Below are positions 45,739 to 54,775 of a stretch of DNA of 64,000 bases, piece by piece. Position 1 is the first letter of the stretch. Every line of letters starts with the position of its first letter. The position numbers were made by a program, and so were the translations under genes. The notes below the pieces were generated by a model that was not told the origin of the DNA, did no database searches, and saw only the letters and a list, made by a program, of their open reading frames with translations. Source of the DNA: an uncultured Litoreibacter sp. (GTDB lineage Bacteria > Pseudomonadota > Alphaproteobacteria > Rhodobacterales > Rhodobacteraceae); the NCBI RefSeq assembly GCF_947501785.1, contig NZ_CANMXB010000001.1:806001-870000 (forward strand), read 5' to 3'.

Positions 45739-46796
45739 GTTGCCTCTTCCTGCGCTATGACTTTTCCAGCGCGATCTATGACGACAATATCGGCCTTTAT
45801 ATCAGTGCCTTCCAGCATATTGTTCACCTCAGCGAGCGCATTGCGGGCAATGATGCCCGCCAGCTGCGATCCTGCGCGCTCAAACGCCTCCAATGCGGTG
45901 TTGGCGTCGCGCACATCGGGCAATCCGGCGCCAATGGCCCAATCCCCCAAAACCGCAAAATCCACCTGAGATCGTTTGGAATGAAGGTCCCGCGCGCCCT
46001 GTGCCAGCTTGGTCATCTTGCCAATGCCTCCGCCAATGGTGATGCGCGCGACGGGGTGCTTTTTGAGGTATTTCAACAGCCCGCCCGCGAAATCACCCAT
46101 ATCCAGCATCGCGTGATCCGGCAGCTTATGGAGCTTTTGCACCGTCGCCTCCGACGTGGACCCGGTACAGCCCGCGACATGGCGCGTATCGGAGGCAATT
46201 GCGACGTCAATGCCCCGGTGGATCGACGCGATCCAGGCGGCGCAGGAGAACGGTCTCACCACACCCGTGGTCCCGAGGATCGACAGCCCGCCTTCGATGC
46301 CCAAACGCGGGTTCCAGGTCTTCAACGCCAATGCCGCGCCGTTTTGCACATGAACGGTGATGGCGACGTCCGGCGCTTGGCCGTAAAGCGCGGCCATCTG
46401 GGCCACGACACCTTCCATCATGGACCGTGGCACGGGGTTGATAGACGGCTCGCCCACGGGGATTGGCAGGCCGGGTTTGGTGACGATCCCGACCCCCTCG
46501 CCTGCTTTGAACACAACCCCGCCCTCGGATGCCGTTACCGTGACGCCGATAATCGCGCCATGGGTCACGTCCGGGTCGTCGCCGGCGTCCTTTTCAATCT
46601 CTACCGTCGCGGATGTTTCGGTCTGGGCCGAATTATGCACCGCAAAGACCGGCTGTTCGCCCTTGGGCAAGGTGATGCCCACGGTTGCTGGTGTTTCATC
46701 GCCCCACAACATCTGCAGCGCCGCCTTGGTGGCGGCTGTTGCGCAGGCGCCGGTGGTCCAGCCACGGCGCAATCGGGTTGCGGGGTCCTCGCTCAT
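45735..46796 (-). CDS. cbiD: Cobalt-precorrin-5B (C1)-methyltransferase CbiD
   Basis: 353 residues. RRGWTTGACATAATKAAL at the start and TGVVRPFSCAAWIASIHRGIDVA later are characteristic of CbiD; GDFAGGLLKYLKKHPVARITIGGGIGKMTKLAQG lies near 240-272. In the oxygen-independent pathway it methylates C1 with ring contraction. It heads the minus-strand operon cbiD-cobK-glycosylase-hydrolase and is divergent from cobA. Confidence 0.94.
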   Translation of the reverse strand: MSEDPATRLRRGWTTGACATAATKAALQMLWGDETPATVGITLPKGEQPVFAVHNSAQTETSATVEIEKDAGDDPDVTHGAIIGVTVTASEGGVVFKAGEGVGIVTKPGLPIPVGEPSINPVPRSMMEGVVAQMAALYGQAPDVAITVHVQNGAALALKTWNPRLGIEGGLSILGTTGVVRPFSCAAWIASIHRGIDVAIASDTRHVAGCTGSTSEATVQKLHKLPDHAMLDMGDFAGGLLKYLKKHPVARITIGGGIGKMTKLAQGARDLHSKRSQVDFAVLGDWAIGAGLPDVRDANTALEAFERAGSQLAGIIARNALAEVNNMLEGTDIKADIVVIDRAGKVIAQEEAT

Positions 46797-46893
46797 AAGC
46801 CGCGACTATAGCGTCGAAATTCGCGCCGCCAATGATGCATTGCAGGTCGCTCTTTCGCTTGGCACGCCCGTGGCAGGGCTGCATATTGGCGCT

Positions 46894-47745
46894 ATGTCCG
46901 ACTCACTCGCCCTTCCCGACAAAAACTGGCCTGTCCTTGAAAAAGGTTGGGTGTGGCTGTGCGGCGCGGGCCCGGGTGATCCCGGCCTGCTGACACTGCA
47001 CGCGCTGAATGCGCTCAGGCAGGCGGATGTGGTGATTTACGACGCTTTGGTGCAAGAGGCGATTTTGGACTGGGCCCCGCAGGCGGAGCTGATCTACGCA
47101 GGCAAGCGCGGCGGCAAACCATCAGCCAAGCAGCGCGATATCTCGCTGCGGCTGGTCGACCTGGCCCGGGCCGGAAAGCGCGTGCTGCGCCTGAAGGGCG
47201 GCGACCCGTTCGTCTTTGGCCGTGGTGGCGAGGAAGCGCAGACATTGGTGCAGCACGGCGTGCCTATCCGCATTATCCCGGGCATTTCCGCAGGCATTGG
47301 CGGGCTGGCCTATGCGGGCATCCCCGTGACCCATCGCGACGTGAACCAGTCGGTGACCTTTGTGACCGGGCATGACCAGTCGGGCAACGTGACCTCGTCA
47401 CTGGATTGGGTTGCAATATCAAAGGGTTCCCAGGTGATTGTGATCTATATGGGGATGAAGCACATCGCCCGGATCGCGGCCTCGCTCATGGAAGCGGGAC
47501 GGCCCGCCTCCGAGCCCGTGGCTTTCGTGACCACGGCGACAACAGAGGACCAACAGGTGCTTGAGACCACCCTTGGCGGCTGCGTTGAAGACGTTGCAGC
47601 CTCTGGCCTGGAGCCGCCCGCGATCATTTGTGTGGGTCGGTCGGTGATGATGCGGCAGGTGCTGGACTGGCAGGGCATGGCCGAGGGGCATGCCCCGCGC
47701 GATCTGGACCCGCTGGGACGCGGACGGCCCGCCGAAACCGCATGA
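46894..47745 (+). CDS. cobA: Uroporphyrinogen-III C-methyltransferase
   Basis: 283 residues; methylates uroporphyrinogen III at C2 and C7 to precorrin-2, the branch point for cobalamin. SAM-binding landmarks are GAGPGDPGLLTLHALNALRQADVVIYD, RLKGGDPFVFGRGGEEAQ and PGISAGIGGLAYAGIPVTHR. It lacks the siroheme-synthase N-terminal domain, so it is the stand-alone CobA form. The frame runs open from 46420, but that is the antisense of cbiD; the ATG at 46894 fits the family. Confidence 0.94.
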   Translation: MSDSLALPDKNWPVLEKGWVWLCGAGPGDPGLLTLHALNALRQADVVIYDALVQEAILDWAPQAELIYAGKRGGKPSAKQRDISLRLVDLARAGKRVLRLKGGDPFVFGRGGEEAQTLVQHGVPIRIIPGISAGIGGLAYAGIPVTHRDVNQSVTFVTGHDQSGNVTSSLDWVAISKGSQVIVIYMGMKHIARIAASLMEAGRPASEPVAFVTTATTEDQQVLETTLGGCVEDVAASGLEPPAIICVGRSVMMRQVLDWQGMAEGHAPRDLDPLGRGRPAETA

Positions 47746-47758
47746 CTGAACGCGTGAC

Positions 47759-49030
47759 ATGCCGGGCCTGATCATTGCCGCGCCTGCCTCCGGCAGCGGC
47801 AAAACCACGATCACTTTGGGACTGCTGCGCGCCTTGCACGATCGCGGCGACCCCGTGCGGGGCGCAAAATCCGGCCCCGACTATATTGACCCCCGCTTTC
47901 ACGAGGCAGCCTGCGGCCTGCCCTGCCTGAACCTCGACGCATGGGCGATGCCGCCGGAACGGATTGCCGACCTTGCCGCCGGAGACGACCTGCTGATCAT
48001 CGAGGGAGCAATGGGGCTGTTCGACGGCGCGCCGCCTGACGGGCGCGGCGCGGTTGCAGATTTGGCTCGGCAATTGTCCCTACCCGTCGTTTTGGTGGTC
48101 GATGCGTCCCATATGGCGCAATCCGTGGCCCCCTTGGTCGCTGGGTTCGCCGGACACGACCCAAATGTTCGCATAAATGGCCTGATCCTCAACAAAGTCG
48201 GCAGTCCCAGGCATGCGAAGATGCTGCGCGCGGCCCTTGCGCCGCTGGGGATACCTGTGTTGGGCGCAGTGATGCGCAACGCGGCCCTTGCCACCCCGTC
48301 GCGCCATTTGGGGCTGGTGCAGGCGGGCGAACGCGCCGATCTGGATGTTTTTCTGGACCGCGCCGGCAAGCAGCTTGCGGGTCAGGTCGATCTGCAGGCT
48401 TTGCTGCACCTCAGCGCGCCCTTGCCGGTTGCGCCCGCTCTCAAGCCGATCCCGCCCAAGCGCCGCCACGTCGCGATCGCGCGTGATGTGGCCTTTGCCT
48501 TCACTTACCCGCACATGATCCGAGACTGGATCGCGCAAGGCGACACAATCACGTATTTTTCGCCGCTGGCGAACGAGCCGGTGCCGCCTGCGGATTTGGT
48601 CTACCTCCCCGGTGGCTACCCCGAACTGCACGCCGCGCAGCTGGCCGCCGCCTCCACGTTCTTAAGTAGCTTAAGAGAAGCCTCGGAAAGCACTGATATA
48701 TATGGTGAATGTGGTGGCTACATGGCCTTGGGGGAAACCCTGGCCGACGCCGATGGCGTCAGCCACAAGATGGCCGGTCTGCTGTCGCTGCAAACGAGCT
48801 TTGAGACCCGCAAATTGCAACTCGGATACCGCGAACTTGCCGCGACGCACGGTTCTTTTCAGGGCAGGTTCCGGGGGCACGAGTTCCACTATGCCACCAC
48901 GTTGAAAGCCGATGGGCAGCCGTTGTTTGAGGCCCGGGACGCCGAAGGGCACGCCCTGCCCCCGATGGGGCTGAGAGAGGGTCGCGTGTCAGGTTCATTT
49001 GCCCATATCATCGAGCGCGTATTGCCATGA
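47759..49030 (+). CDS. cobB: Cobyrinate a,c-diamide synthase
   Basis: 423 residues. The P-loop is APASGSGKTTITLGLLRAL near residues 7-25, followed by KSGPDYIDPRFHEAACGLPCLNLDAWAM. The C-terminal type 1 glutamine amidotransferase domain has its nucleophile Cys in YGECGGYMALGE and the His in GHEFHYAT. It amidates hydrogenobyrinic/cobyrinic acid. It follows cobA by 13 bp. Confidence 0.95.
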   Translation: MPGLIIAAPASGSGKTTITLGLLRALHDRGDPVRGAKSGPDYIDPRFHEAACGLPCLNLDAWAMPPERIADLAAGDDLLIIEGAMGLFDGAPPDGRGAVADLARQLSLPVVLVVDASHMAQSVAPLVAGFAGHDPNVRINGLILNKVGSPRHAKMLRAALAPLGIPVLGAVMRNAALATPSRHLGLVQAGERADLDVFLDRAGKQLAGQVDLQALLHLSAPLPVAPALKPIPPKRRHVAIARDVAFAFTYPHMIRDWIAQGDTITYFSPLANEPVPPADLVYLPGGYPELHAAQLAAASTFLSSLREASESTDIYGECGGYMALGETLADADGVSHKMAGLLSLQTSFETRKLQLGYRELAATHGSFQGRFRGHEFHYATTLKADGQPLFEARDAEGHALPPMGLREGRVSGSFAHIIERVLP

Positions 49031-49057
49031 CCTGCGCGCGGGCGTAGGTCAGACCTT

Positions 49058-50290
49058 ATGACCGATGTTAGTCCCACCCACCCGACCGACGACACACGCG
49101 CCAAACGCAACGTGGCCGTGCTGGTCGCCGCCCAAGCCATTCTTGGCGCGCAGATGCCAATGATCTTTGTCACCGGCGGGCTGGCGGGCAACATGCTATC
49201 GACCAACCCGTGCCTGGCGACGCTGCCGATTTCGATGATTGTGTTCGGGTCGATGACCACCGCCCCGTGGATCAGCCCGTTCATGCAAGCCCATGGCCGC
49301 CGCAACGGCTTCATCGTGGGTGCATTGGCAGGCGCGGCAGGTGCCGCGATCGCGGCCTACGGGCTGTGGATCGGCTCCTTCCTGACGCTGCTGGTGGGCA
49401 GCTACCTGACCGGCATCTACATGTCCGCCCAAGGGTTTTACCGCTTCGCCGCCGCTGATATGGCGTCTGACAGCTTCCGGCCCAAGGCGATTTCCTATGT
49501 CATGGCGGGCGGGCTTTTGTCGGCCATCATCGGCCCACAGCTGAACAAGGGCGTGATGGAGGCCTGGATGGTGCCCTTCTTTGGCACATACGCCGCCGTG
49601 GTGGTGCTGAACCTTGTCGGGCTGTTCCTGTTCTTTGCGCTGGACCTGCCCAAAAGCACGTCACAGGCCGCGTCCTCGGCCGCCACAGAGATCCGCAGCA
49701 AAGCCGCGTTATTGCGCGACCCGCGCATCATCGTCGCGGTGATCTGCGCCATGGTTGCCTACTCGCTGATGAACCTGGTGATGACCTCCACCCCGCTGGC
49801 CGTGGTGGGCTGCGGCTTCACCAATGACAATGCCAACGACATCGTATCGGCCCATGTCTTGGCGATGTTCGCGCCGTCTTTCTTCACCGGCCACCTGATT
49901 GCACGGTTCGGGGTTGAGAAAATCATTGGTGCTGGCCTCGCTATTTTGGCCTTTGCGGGGGTGGTCGCCCTGTCAGGTGTTGAATTGACCAACTTTTATG
50001 GCGCGTTGATCCTGCTGGGGCTGGGTTGGAATTTCGGCTTCATCGGCGCGACGACCCTTTTGGCCTCCTCCCACTCCCCCGCTGAACGCGGCCGCGTACA
50101 GGGCCTGAACGACGCGCTGGTCTTCGGCTGCGTGACCGTGGCCTCCCTGGCGTCGGGCGGGTTGATGAACTGTTCAGGCGGCACCCCGGTGGAGGGCTGG
50201 AACGCCGTCAATTACGCGATGGGCCCGTTTCTGGCACTGGCGGGTGGCGCATTGGTCTGGCTGATCGTAGATCGGCGGCGGGCGATCTAG
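49058..50290 (+). CDS. MFS transporter
   Basis: 410 residues with about twelve membrane segments in two halves separated by a cytoplasmic loop near residues 195-220. The second half begins DPRIIVAVICAMVAYSLMNLVMTSTPLAV. Conserved loop residues (HGRRNGFIVGAL near 84-95, SSHSPAERGRVQGLNDA) are typical of drug/metabolite MFS carriers; the substrate is unknown. It follows cobB by 27 bp and is closed by a terminator repeat, so it could be a cobalamin-related or unrelated passenger gene. Confidence 0.85.
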   Translation: MTDVSPTHPTDDTRAKRNVAVLVAAQAILGAQMPMIFVTGGLAGNMLSTNPCLATLPISMIVFGSMTTAPWISPFMQAHGRRNGFIVGALAGAAGAAIAAYGLWIGSFLTLLVGSYLTGIYMSAQGFYRFAAADMASDSFRPKAISYVMAGGLLSAIIGPQLNKGVMEAWMVPFFGTYAAVVVLNLVGLFLFFALDLPKSTSQAASSAATEIRSKAALLRDPRIIVAVICAMVAYSLMNLVMTSTPLAVVGCGFTNDNANDIVSAHVLAMFAPSFFTGHLIARFGVEKIIGAGLAILAFAGVVALSGVELTNFYGALILLGLGWNFGFIGATTLLASSHSPAERGRVQGLNDALVFGCVTVASLASGGLMNCSGGTPVEGWNAVNYAMGPFLALAGGALVWLIVDRRRAI

Positions 50291-50320
50291 CTTCGCCGCG
50301 CTTGCGCGCGCCGACAGGTT

Positions 50321-50380
50321 GGGGGCTCTGCCCCCGTCGCTGACGCTCCTCCCCCGAGGTATTTTTGAAACAATGATGGG
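50321..50380 (+). terminator. Terminator repeat after the MFS gene, copy 2
   Basis: GGGGGCTCTGCCCCC (hairpin) is followed at 50348 by CCTCCCCCGAGGTATTTTT, itself a CCTC/GAGG hairpin with T-run, then GAAACAATGATG. The last part is the same element as 34374-34408 and 61689-61720, here in sense with the gene it follows. Confidence 0.8.
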
Positions 50381-50381
50381 G

Positions 50382-51152
50382 TCAGCGCCACCAGCCCAGA
50401 TAGGTCAATTTCAACAGGCGGTAACGGCGGGCGAATTCGCTTTGACTGAAGCCGTTGGTGTAGATTTTTTGCGCGTTATGGCGCACCGCGATGAAGGTTG
50501 GGAACGCGTTCCAACCGGTCATCAGAAGTGGGTTGAGCGATTTGGCCAAGCTTTTGCGGGCGTAGATGGCGTAGTTCATGTTGAAAAACCCATGTTTGGC
50601 AAGCTTGTGGAAGGCCGTGACGTTGTCCTCGAAAAGCGGGCTTTTGCCTGCTGCTTTCAGCTTGGCCGTGGCGCGCAGCATGGCGGCGACGCCGCAGCTA
50701 TAGGCGAATTTTCGGATCACCTTTTCCTCTGTCTCCGGCGCGATCAGGCGGGCGGCGGTCCAGATGAGGTTGCCGTAGGTCGCCTCGATATAGGCGTCGA
50801 AACTTTCGCGGTTCGGGAAGGCGTCGGCGTAGATGTCCCAGGCGCGAGCCTCGACCAGCTTGTCGAGCACCATGGCGCCTTCGGCATCCAGGATGTCGGC
50901 CAGCGGTCCGGTGACGAAATGCGCCCGCACGGGCCTGCCTTCGCGGATTTCTTCCAGCGCGTCGCGCCACCATTGCAGGCGGATCTCGGCGATCATGGGT
51001 TCCTGCGTGACCCAGGGCGCGCGGCTGACCTCGATGTTGAAGGCATAAAGTGGCCAGAGGATTTTCTGTGTTTCCTCGGGCGCCGTGATTGTCACCGCGA
51101 AGCGGTCGGGATCGGCGCTTTCTACCAGCTCGGCGCAGGCTTGCAGGCTCAC
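50382..51152 (-). CDS. Squalene/phytoene synthase family protein
   Basis: 256 residues of the trans-isoprenyl synthase (phytoene/squalene synthase) family: ILWPLYAFNIEVSRAPWVTQEPMIAEIRLQWWRDALEEI, and YSCGVAAMLRATAKL. The Asp-rich metal motifs DxxxD that real synthases need (first in this region, and again near 145) are not clearly present, so catalysis is doubtful; the pattern resembles NDUFAF6-like members implicated in respiratory complex I assembly. It overlaps cimA by 4 bp and is last in cysS-cimA. Confidence 0.8.
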   Translation of the reverse strand: MSLQACAELVESADPDRFAVTITAPEETQKILWPLYAFNIEVSRAPWVTQEPMIAEIRLQWWRDALEEIREGRPVRAHFVTGPLADILDAEGAMVLDKLVEARAWDIYADAFPNRESFDAYIEATYGNLIWTAARLIAPETEEKVIRKFAYSCGVAAMLRATAKLKAAGKSPLFEDNVTAFHKLAKHGFFNMNYAIYARKSLAKSLNPLLMTGWNAFPTFIAVRHNAQKIYTNGFSQSEFARRYRLLKLTYLGWWR

Positions 51153-52765
51153 GCTTTCGCGCCCTCTTGGATGAGTTTCCAGTTGATGGCGTCTAAGAGG
51201 GCTTCGAAAGACGCGTCCACGATGTTGGGGCTGACGCCCACCGTGGCCCAGCGCCGGCCCGCGCTGTCCGCTGAATCAATGATGACGCGGGTCACCGCTT
51301 CGGTGCCGCCTTGGGTGATGCGGACCTTGAAGTCGACGAGGTGCATATCTTCGAGGATTTTGGAGTACGGTCCAAGGTCTTTGGCGAGCGCCTTGGACAA
51401 CGCGTTGACGGGGCCGCGGTCGGAGCCGTGTTCGTCATGGCTTTCACTGACCGAGAGCATCTTCTCGCCACCTACTTTGACCACGACCATAGCTTCCGAC
51501 AGCGAAACCATCTTATTGTACTTGTTCTTGCGGCGTTCGACGGTGACTTTGTAGCGCTTCACTTCGAAGAAATTGGGGATCAGGCCCAGCTCGTCGCAGG
51601 CGAGCAGCTCGAAAGAGGCCTGCGCGGTGTCGTAGCTGTAGCCCTTGTCTTCGGCCTCTTTGATCCGGTCGAGGATGCGTGGCAGGGCTGATTTGTCGAT
51701 GTCTTTCAGGCCCATCTCGGCCAGGCGTTTGCGCAGGTTGGACTGGCCCGCCTGATTGCTCATCGGGATGATGCGGGTGTTGCCGACGACGCTGGGGTCG
51801 ATGTGCTCGTAGGTGGTCGGGTCCTTGAGGATCGCGCTCGCATGCAGGCCCGCCTTGTGGGCGAAGGCGGAGGCACCGACGTAAGGCGCGGACCGGTTGG
51901 GGACGCGGTTCAGGATGTCGTCCAATTTCCGCGAGGCGCGGGTCAGCAGCGGCAGGTTTTCGGGGTCGATGCCGGTCTCATATTGGCTTTTGTAAGGCTC
52001 CTTCAGCAGCAGCGTCGGGATCAGGGAGGTGAGGTTTGCGTTGCCGCACCGCTCCCCCAGCCCGTTCAGGGTGCCCTGGATCTGGCGCGCGCCTGCGTCG
52101 ATGGCGGCAAGGCTGCCTGCGACCGCGTTGTCGGTGTCATTGTGGGTGTGGATGCCGAGATTCTCGCCGGGGATACCGGATTTGATGACGGCTTTGACCG
52201 TGGCGCTGATCTCAGAGGGCAGCGTGCCGCCGTTCGTGTCGCAGAGTGCGATCCAGCGGCAGCCCGCGTCGAAGGCGGCGTGGATGGCTTTGAGCGCGTA
52301 GTCGGGGTTGGATTTGTAGCCGTCGAAGAAATGTTCGGCGTCGAAGATCGCCTCGCGGCTGTTGGCGACGATGTGTTTGAAGCTGGCAGCGATGTTGTCG
52401 AGGTTTTCATCGAGGCTGATGCCAAGGGCGGTTTTGACGTGGAAGTCGTGGGTCTTGCCGACGAGGCAGACGGCTGGCGTGTTGGCGTTCAGGACGGCGG
52501 CGAGCACGTCGTCATTTTCGGCGGAGCGCCCTGCCCGTTTGGTCATGCCAAAGGCGGTCATGGTGGCGCGGGTCTTGGGCGGGTTTTCGAAGAATTCGGA
52601 ATCCGTCGGGTTCGCGCCGGGCCAGCCGCCCTCGATGTAGTCGAGGCCGATCTGGTCGAGGAGCTGCGCGATCTGGATTTTCTCGGGCGTGGAGAATTGC
52701 ACGCCTTGGGTTTGTTGCCCGTCGCGGAGGGTGGTGTCGAAGAGGTGGAGGCGTTGTTTGGTCAT
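51149..52765 (-). CDS. cimA: (R)-Citramalate synthase
   Basis: 538 residues, the length of the LeuA-related CimA type with a C-terminal regulatory domain. The catalytic domain opens [43 protein letters not shown]; the metal-binding [14 protein letters not shown] lies near 205-218 and [17 protein letters not shown] at 235-251. It condenses pyruvate and acetyl-CoA to citramalate, a threonine-independent route to 2-oxobutyrate and isoleucine. The start overlaps the cysS stop. Confidence 0.95.
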   Translation of the reverse strand: MTKQRLHLFDTTLRDGQQTQGVQFSTPEKIQIAQLLDQIGLDYIEGGWPGANPTDSEFFENPPKTRATMTAFGMTKRAGRSAENDDVLAAVLNANTPAVCLVGKTHDFHVKTALGISLDENLDNIAASFKHIVANSREAIFDAEHFFDGYKSNPDYALKAIHAAFDAGCRWIALCDTNGGTLPSEISATVKAVIKSGIPGENLGIHTHNDTDNAVAGSLAAIDAGARQIQGTLNGLGERCGNANLTSLIPTLLLKEPYKSQYETGIDPENLPLLTRASRKLDDILNRVPNRSAPYVGASAFAHKAGLHASAILKDPTTYEHIDPSVVGNTRIIPMSNQAGQSNLRKRLAEMGLKDIDKSALPRILDRIKEAEDKGYSYDTAQASFELLACDELGLIPNFFEVKRYKVTVERRKNKYNKMVSLSEAMVVVKVGGEKMLSVSESHDEHGSDRGPVNALSKALAKDLGPYSKILEDMHLVDFKVRITQGGTEAVTRVIIDSADSAGRRWATVGVSPNIVDASFEALLDAINWKLIQEGAKA

Positions 52766-54201
52766 TTGAGTGCCTCTAGCTTGGCGGGGTCGAAGTCCGG
52801 GCCAAAGTTATAACTATATTGACCGGCCCCTCGGTCAGTCAGAATGATCCCAGCTTCTTCCAATTGTTGTCGGATATCATCCGCCAAGGCGTAGTCGCCC
52901 AATTCACGGGCAGCCTTTCTGCGTTCAAGAATTTGTCCTACAATTTCCCTAGCTTCGGATTGAACTTGGCTTTCTTCCTTTTGACGTTCGATTTCTTCCT
53001 CACTCATGTCTTTGCGATATCGAACTTTTGGTAGCAGACCTACTAATTTCAGGGATGCCGCCAGTTCAAGGTACTTACCTTGATCTTTCTTTGCTTGGTT
53101 AAACAAGGCGTGTATTCGGGACAGTGCTAGCGGAGCGTTAAGGTCGTCCGCAAGTGCAGCGACAACTCCTTGATTTGCTTCGCTTACAGCAATGTTCTCG
53201 GGCCTCTTGTCGAAAACAAATAGACCCAAAAGCCGCGACCATTTGGCTAGAGCCTTCTCCGCCTCCGCCCGCTTCTTCTCCGTCCAGTCCATCGGTTTGC
53301 GGTAGTGGGTGGAGAGCATGACGAAGCGGATGACCGCGCCCGGCACGCCTTGGTCCAGCAGATCGCGCACGGTGAAAAAGTTGCCGAGGCTCTTGGACAT
53401 CTTCTTGCCCTCGACCTGCAGCATCTCGTTGTGCATCCAGATGTTTGCGAAATCGTGGCCCGCGCATTTGCTTTGGGCGATTTCATTTTCGTGGTGCGGG
53501 AAGGTTAGGTCGTTGCCGCCGCCGTGGATGTCGAAGCGCTCGCCCAGCAATTCATAGGCCATGGCGGAGCACTCGATGTGCCAGCCGGGGCGGCCCCTGC
53601 CCCATGGGCTGTCCCAGCCGGGGGTGTCAGCATCCGAAGGCTTCCAGAGGACGAAATCCATCGGGTCCTCTTTGTAGGGGGCGACTTCGACGCGGGCACC
53701 CGCGATCATGTCGTCAACGGAGCGACCGCTTAACTTTCCGTAATCAGCGTAGGAGCGCACCTTGAAGAGGACATGGCCCTCAGCGGCGTAGGCGTGGCCC
53801 TTTTCAATCAGGCCTTCGATCATCTTGACCATATGCGGCACGTAGGCCGTGGCGCGGGGCATCTCGTTTGGCTCCAGCGCGCCGATGGCGGCCATGTCGT
53901 CGAGGAACCACTGGGTGGTTTCCTCGGTGATCTCGGAGATGGGTCGGCCTTCTTCGGCGGCGCGGGCGTTGATCTTGTCGTCGACGTCTGTGAAGTTTCG
54001 CACGTAAGTCACTGCATCCGCGCCATATTCATGGCGCAACAGACGGTAGAGCATGTCGAAGACGACCACGGCGCGGGCGTTGCCGATATGGGCGCGATCA
54101 TAGACCGTGGGGCCGCAGACATACATGGAGACCTTGCCGTCCTCGATGGGCTCAAGCGGCTGCTTGGATCGGGTCGCCGTGTTGTAGAGTGTGATGGTCA
54201 T
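52762..54201 (-). CDS. cysS: Cysteinyl-tRNA synthetase
   Basis: 479 residues from the ATG at 54201 ([13 protein letters not shown]); GAGG lies 5 bases upstream. The class I signatures are HIGN in [10 protein letters not shown] and KMSKSLG; zinc ligands are in VCGPTVYD and HIECSAMA, and [11 protein letters not shown] is conserved. The part encoding the C-terminal region (about 52800-53230) has much lower G+C (42% in one 60-base line against 63% in a line of the catalytic part), a mosaic pattern. It heads cysS-cimA-synthase and is preceded by a Cys/Ile/Thr-rich leader frame. Confidence 0.97.
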   Translation of the reverse strand: MTITLYNTATRSKQPLEPIEDGKVSMYVCGPTVYDRAHIGNARAVVVFDMLYRLLRHEYGADAVTYVRNFTDVDDKINARAAEEGRPISEITEETTQWFLDDMAAIGALEPNEMPRATAYVPHMVKMIEGLIEKGHAYAAEGHVLFKVRSYADYGKLSGRSVDDMIAGARVEVAPYKEDPMDFVLWKPSDADTPGWDSPWGRGRPGWHIECSAMAYELLGERFDIHGGGNDLTFPHHENEIAQSKCAGHDFANIWMHNEMLQVEGKKMSKSLGNFFTVRDLLDQGVPGAVIRFVMLSTHYRKPMDWTEKKRAEAEKALAKWSRLLGLFVFDKRPENIAVSEANQGVVAALADDLNAPLALSRIHALFNQAKKDQGKYLELAASLKLVGLLPKVRYRKDMSEEEIERQKEESQVQSEAREIVGQILERRKAARELGDYALADDIRQQLEEAGIILTDRGAGQYSYNFGPDFDPAKLEALK

Positions 54202-54226
54202 AGGGCCTCGCGCGCGCAGATGTTGC

Positions 54227-54274
54227 GGCGGGCTTAGCAAACTCAACTTGTGATGAAAATGATTAAGACCCGCC
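54227..54274 (-). promoter_or_regulatory. Alternative RNA stems in the cysS leader
   Basis: On the minus strand, GGCGGGTCTTA (plus 54264-54274) can pair either with the earlier AAGACCTGC inside the leader reading frame (plus 54314-54322, 9 bp with one G-U) or with the later TAAGCCCGCC (plus 54227-54236, 10 bp with one bulge). The two stems exclude each other. No clear U-run follows the second stem, so the outcome could be translational or Rho-dependent instead of intrinsic termination. Confidence 0.5.
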
Positions 54275-54283
54275 TGAGATTTC

Positions 54284-54328
54284 TCAGATGGTAATGCAGC
54301 AGCAGATAATGTTGCAGGTCTTGGTCAT
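54284..54328 (-). CDS. Leader peptide upstream of cysS-cimA (14 aa, Cys/Ile/Thr-rich)
   Basis: An ATG at 54328 opens a 14-codon frame, [14 protein letters not shown], ending in TGA 82 bases before cysS. It has four Cys, four Ile and three Thr codons among fourteen; three Cys codons (TGC TGC TGC) are consecutive. Cys is the substrate of CysS, Ile the product served by CimA, and Thr the classical precursor of Ile. There is no Shine-Dalgarno, but a TTGCCT-N18-TATGCC promoter would start transcription at or next to the ATG, so it may be leaderless. Amino-acid-rich leader frames of this kind control biosynthetic operons by ribosome stalling; the role here is inferred. Confidence 0.6.
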   Translation of the reverse strand: MTKTCNIICCCITI

Positions 54329-54334
54329 GTGAGG

Positions 54335-54364
54335 GGCATAGCACGAGGCCAGCCCCTCAGGCAA
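54335..54364 (-). promoter_or_regulatory. Candidate promoter of the leader-cysS-cimA operon
   Basis: On the minus strand TTGCCT (plus 54359-54364) and TATGCC (plus 54335-54340) are 18 bp apart, placing the start site at about 54328, the A of the leader ATG. A dyad TGAGGGGC/GCCCCTCA (plus 54330-54359) overlaps the same stretch and could be an operator or the end of the upstream VOC transcript. Confidence 0.4.
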
Positions 54365-54368
54365 TGGG

Positions 54369-54755
54369 TTAGCTGTAGGAGACGACTTCGAATTCGATGC
54401 CGTCAGGGTCGTGGAAGTAGAAGCGGCGACCGGGTTCGTAATCGCCGTGCATCACGGGTTTGAGGCCGCGGGCGATGACCTTGGCCTCGACCGCGTCGAT
54501 GTCATCGACGACGACACCGACATGGTTCAGCCCACCGGTGGTGGTGTAATGGTTGTTGGTCTTGGCGGCGACTTGGGCTTTCGGGGCATAGACCGCGAGA
54601 TAGGTGTCGTCATTGCCAACATGGATTGTGTGGCCGCCATCCTTGGCCTCCCCCTGCCAGCGGATCTGCCAGCCGAACAGATCGTCCAGCATCGCGGCCA
54701 TGGCCTGCGGGTCAGAGGAGGTCAGATTAAGATGTTCGAGACGAGGCGTGGGCAT
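54369..54755 (-). CDS. VOC family (glyoxalase-like) protein
   Basis: 128 residues of the vicinal-oxygen-chelate fold in two beta-alpha-beta halves. It opens PTPRLEHLNLTSSDPQAMAAMLDDLFGWQ and carries a second HVGVVVDDIDAVEAKV and the end RFYFHDPDGIEFEVVSYS. Metal ligands His8 and the late Glu are in place for this superfamily, which includes glyoxalases and aromatic dioxygenases. It is divergent from soxR, and its promoter contains a SoxR box, so it is probably a redox-stress gene. Confidence 0.88.
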   Translation of the reverse strand: MPTPRLEHLNLTSSDPQAMAAMLDDLFGWQIRWQGEAKDGGHTIHVGNDDTYLAVYAPKAQVAAKTNNHYTTTGGLNHVGVVVDDIDAVEAKVIARGLKPVMHGDYEPGRRFYFHDPDGIEFEVVSYS

Positions 54756-54775
54756 GAGGAATGCTCCTTCTTCTT

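Noticed and set aside
46797-46893. Cobalamin riboswitch between cbiD and cobA
   Set aside because: The gap is too short and no B12-box-like conserved block could be found on either strand.
54272-54285. The CTGAG/CTCAG hairpin after the leader stop as an intrinsic terminator
   Set aside because: The stem is only 5 bp with no following U-run; it may still help the leader fold but cannot terminate alone.
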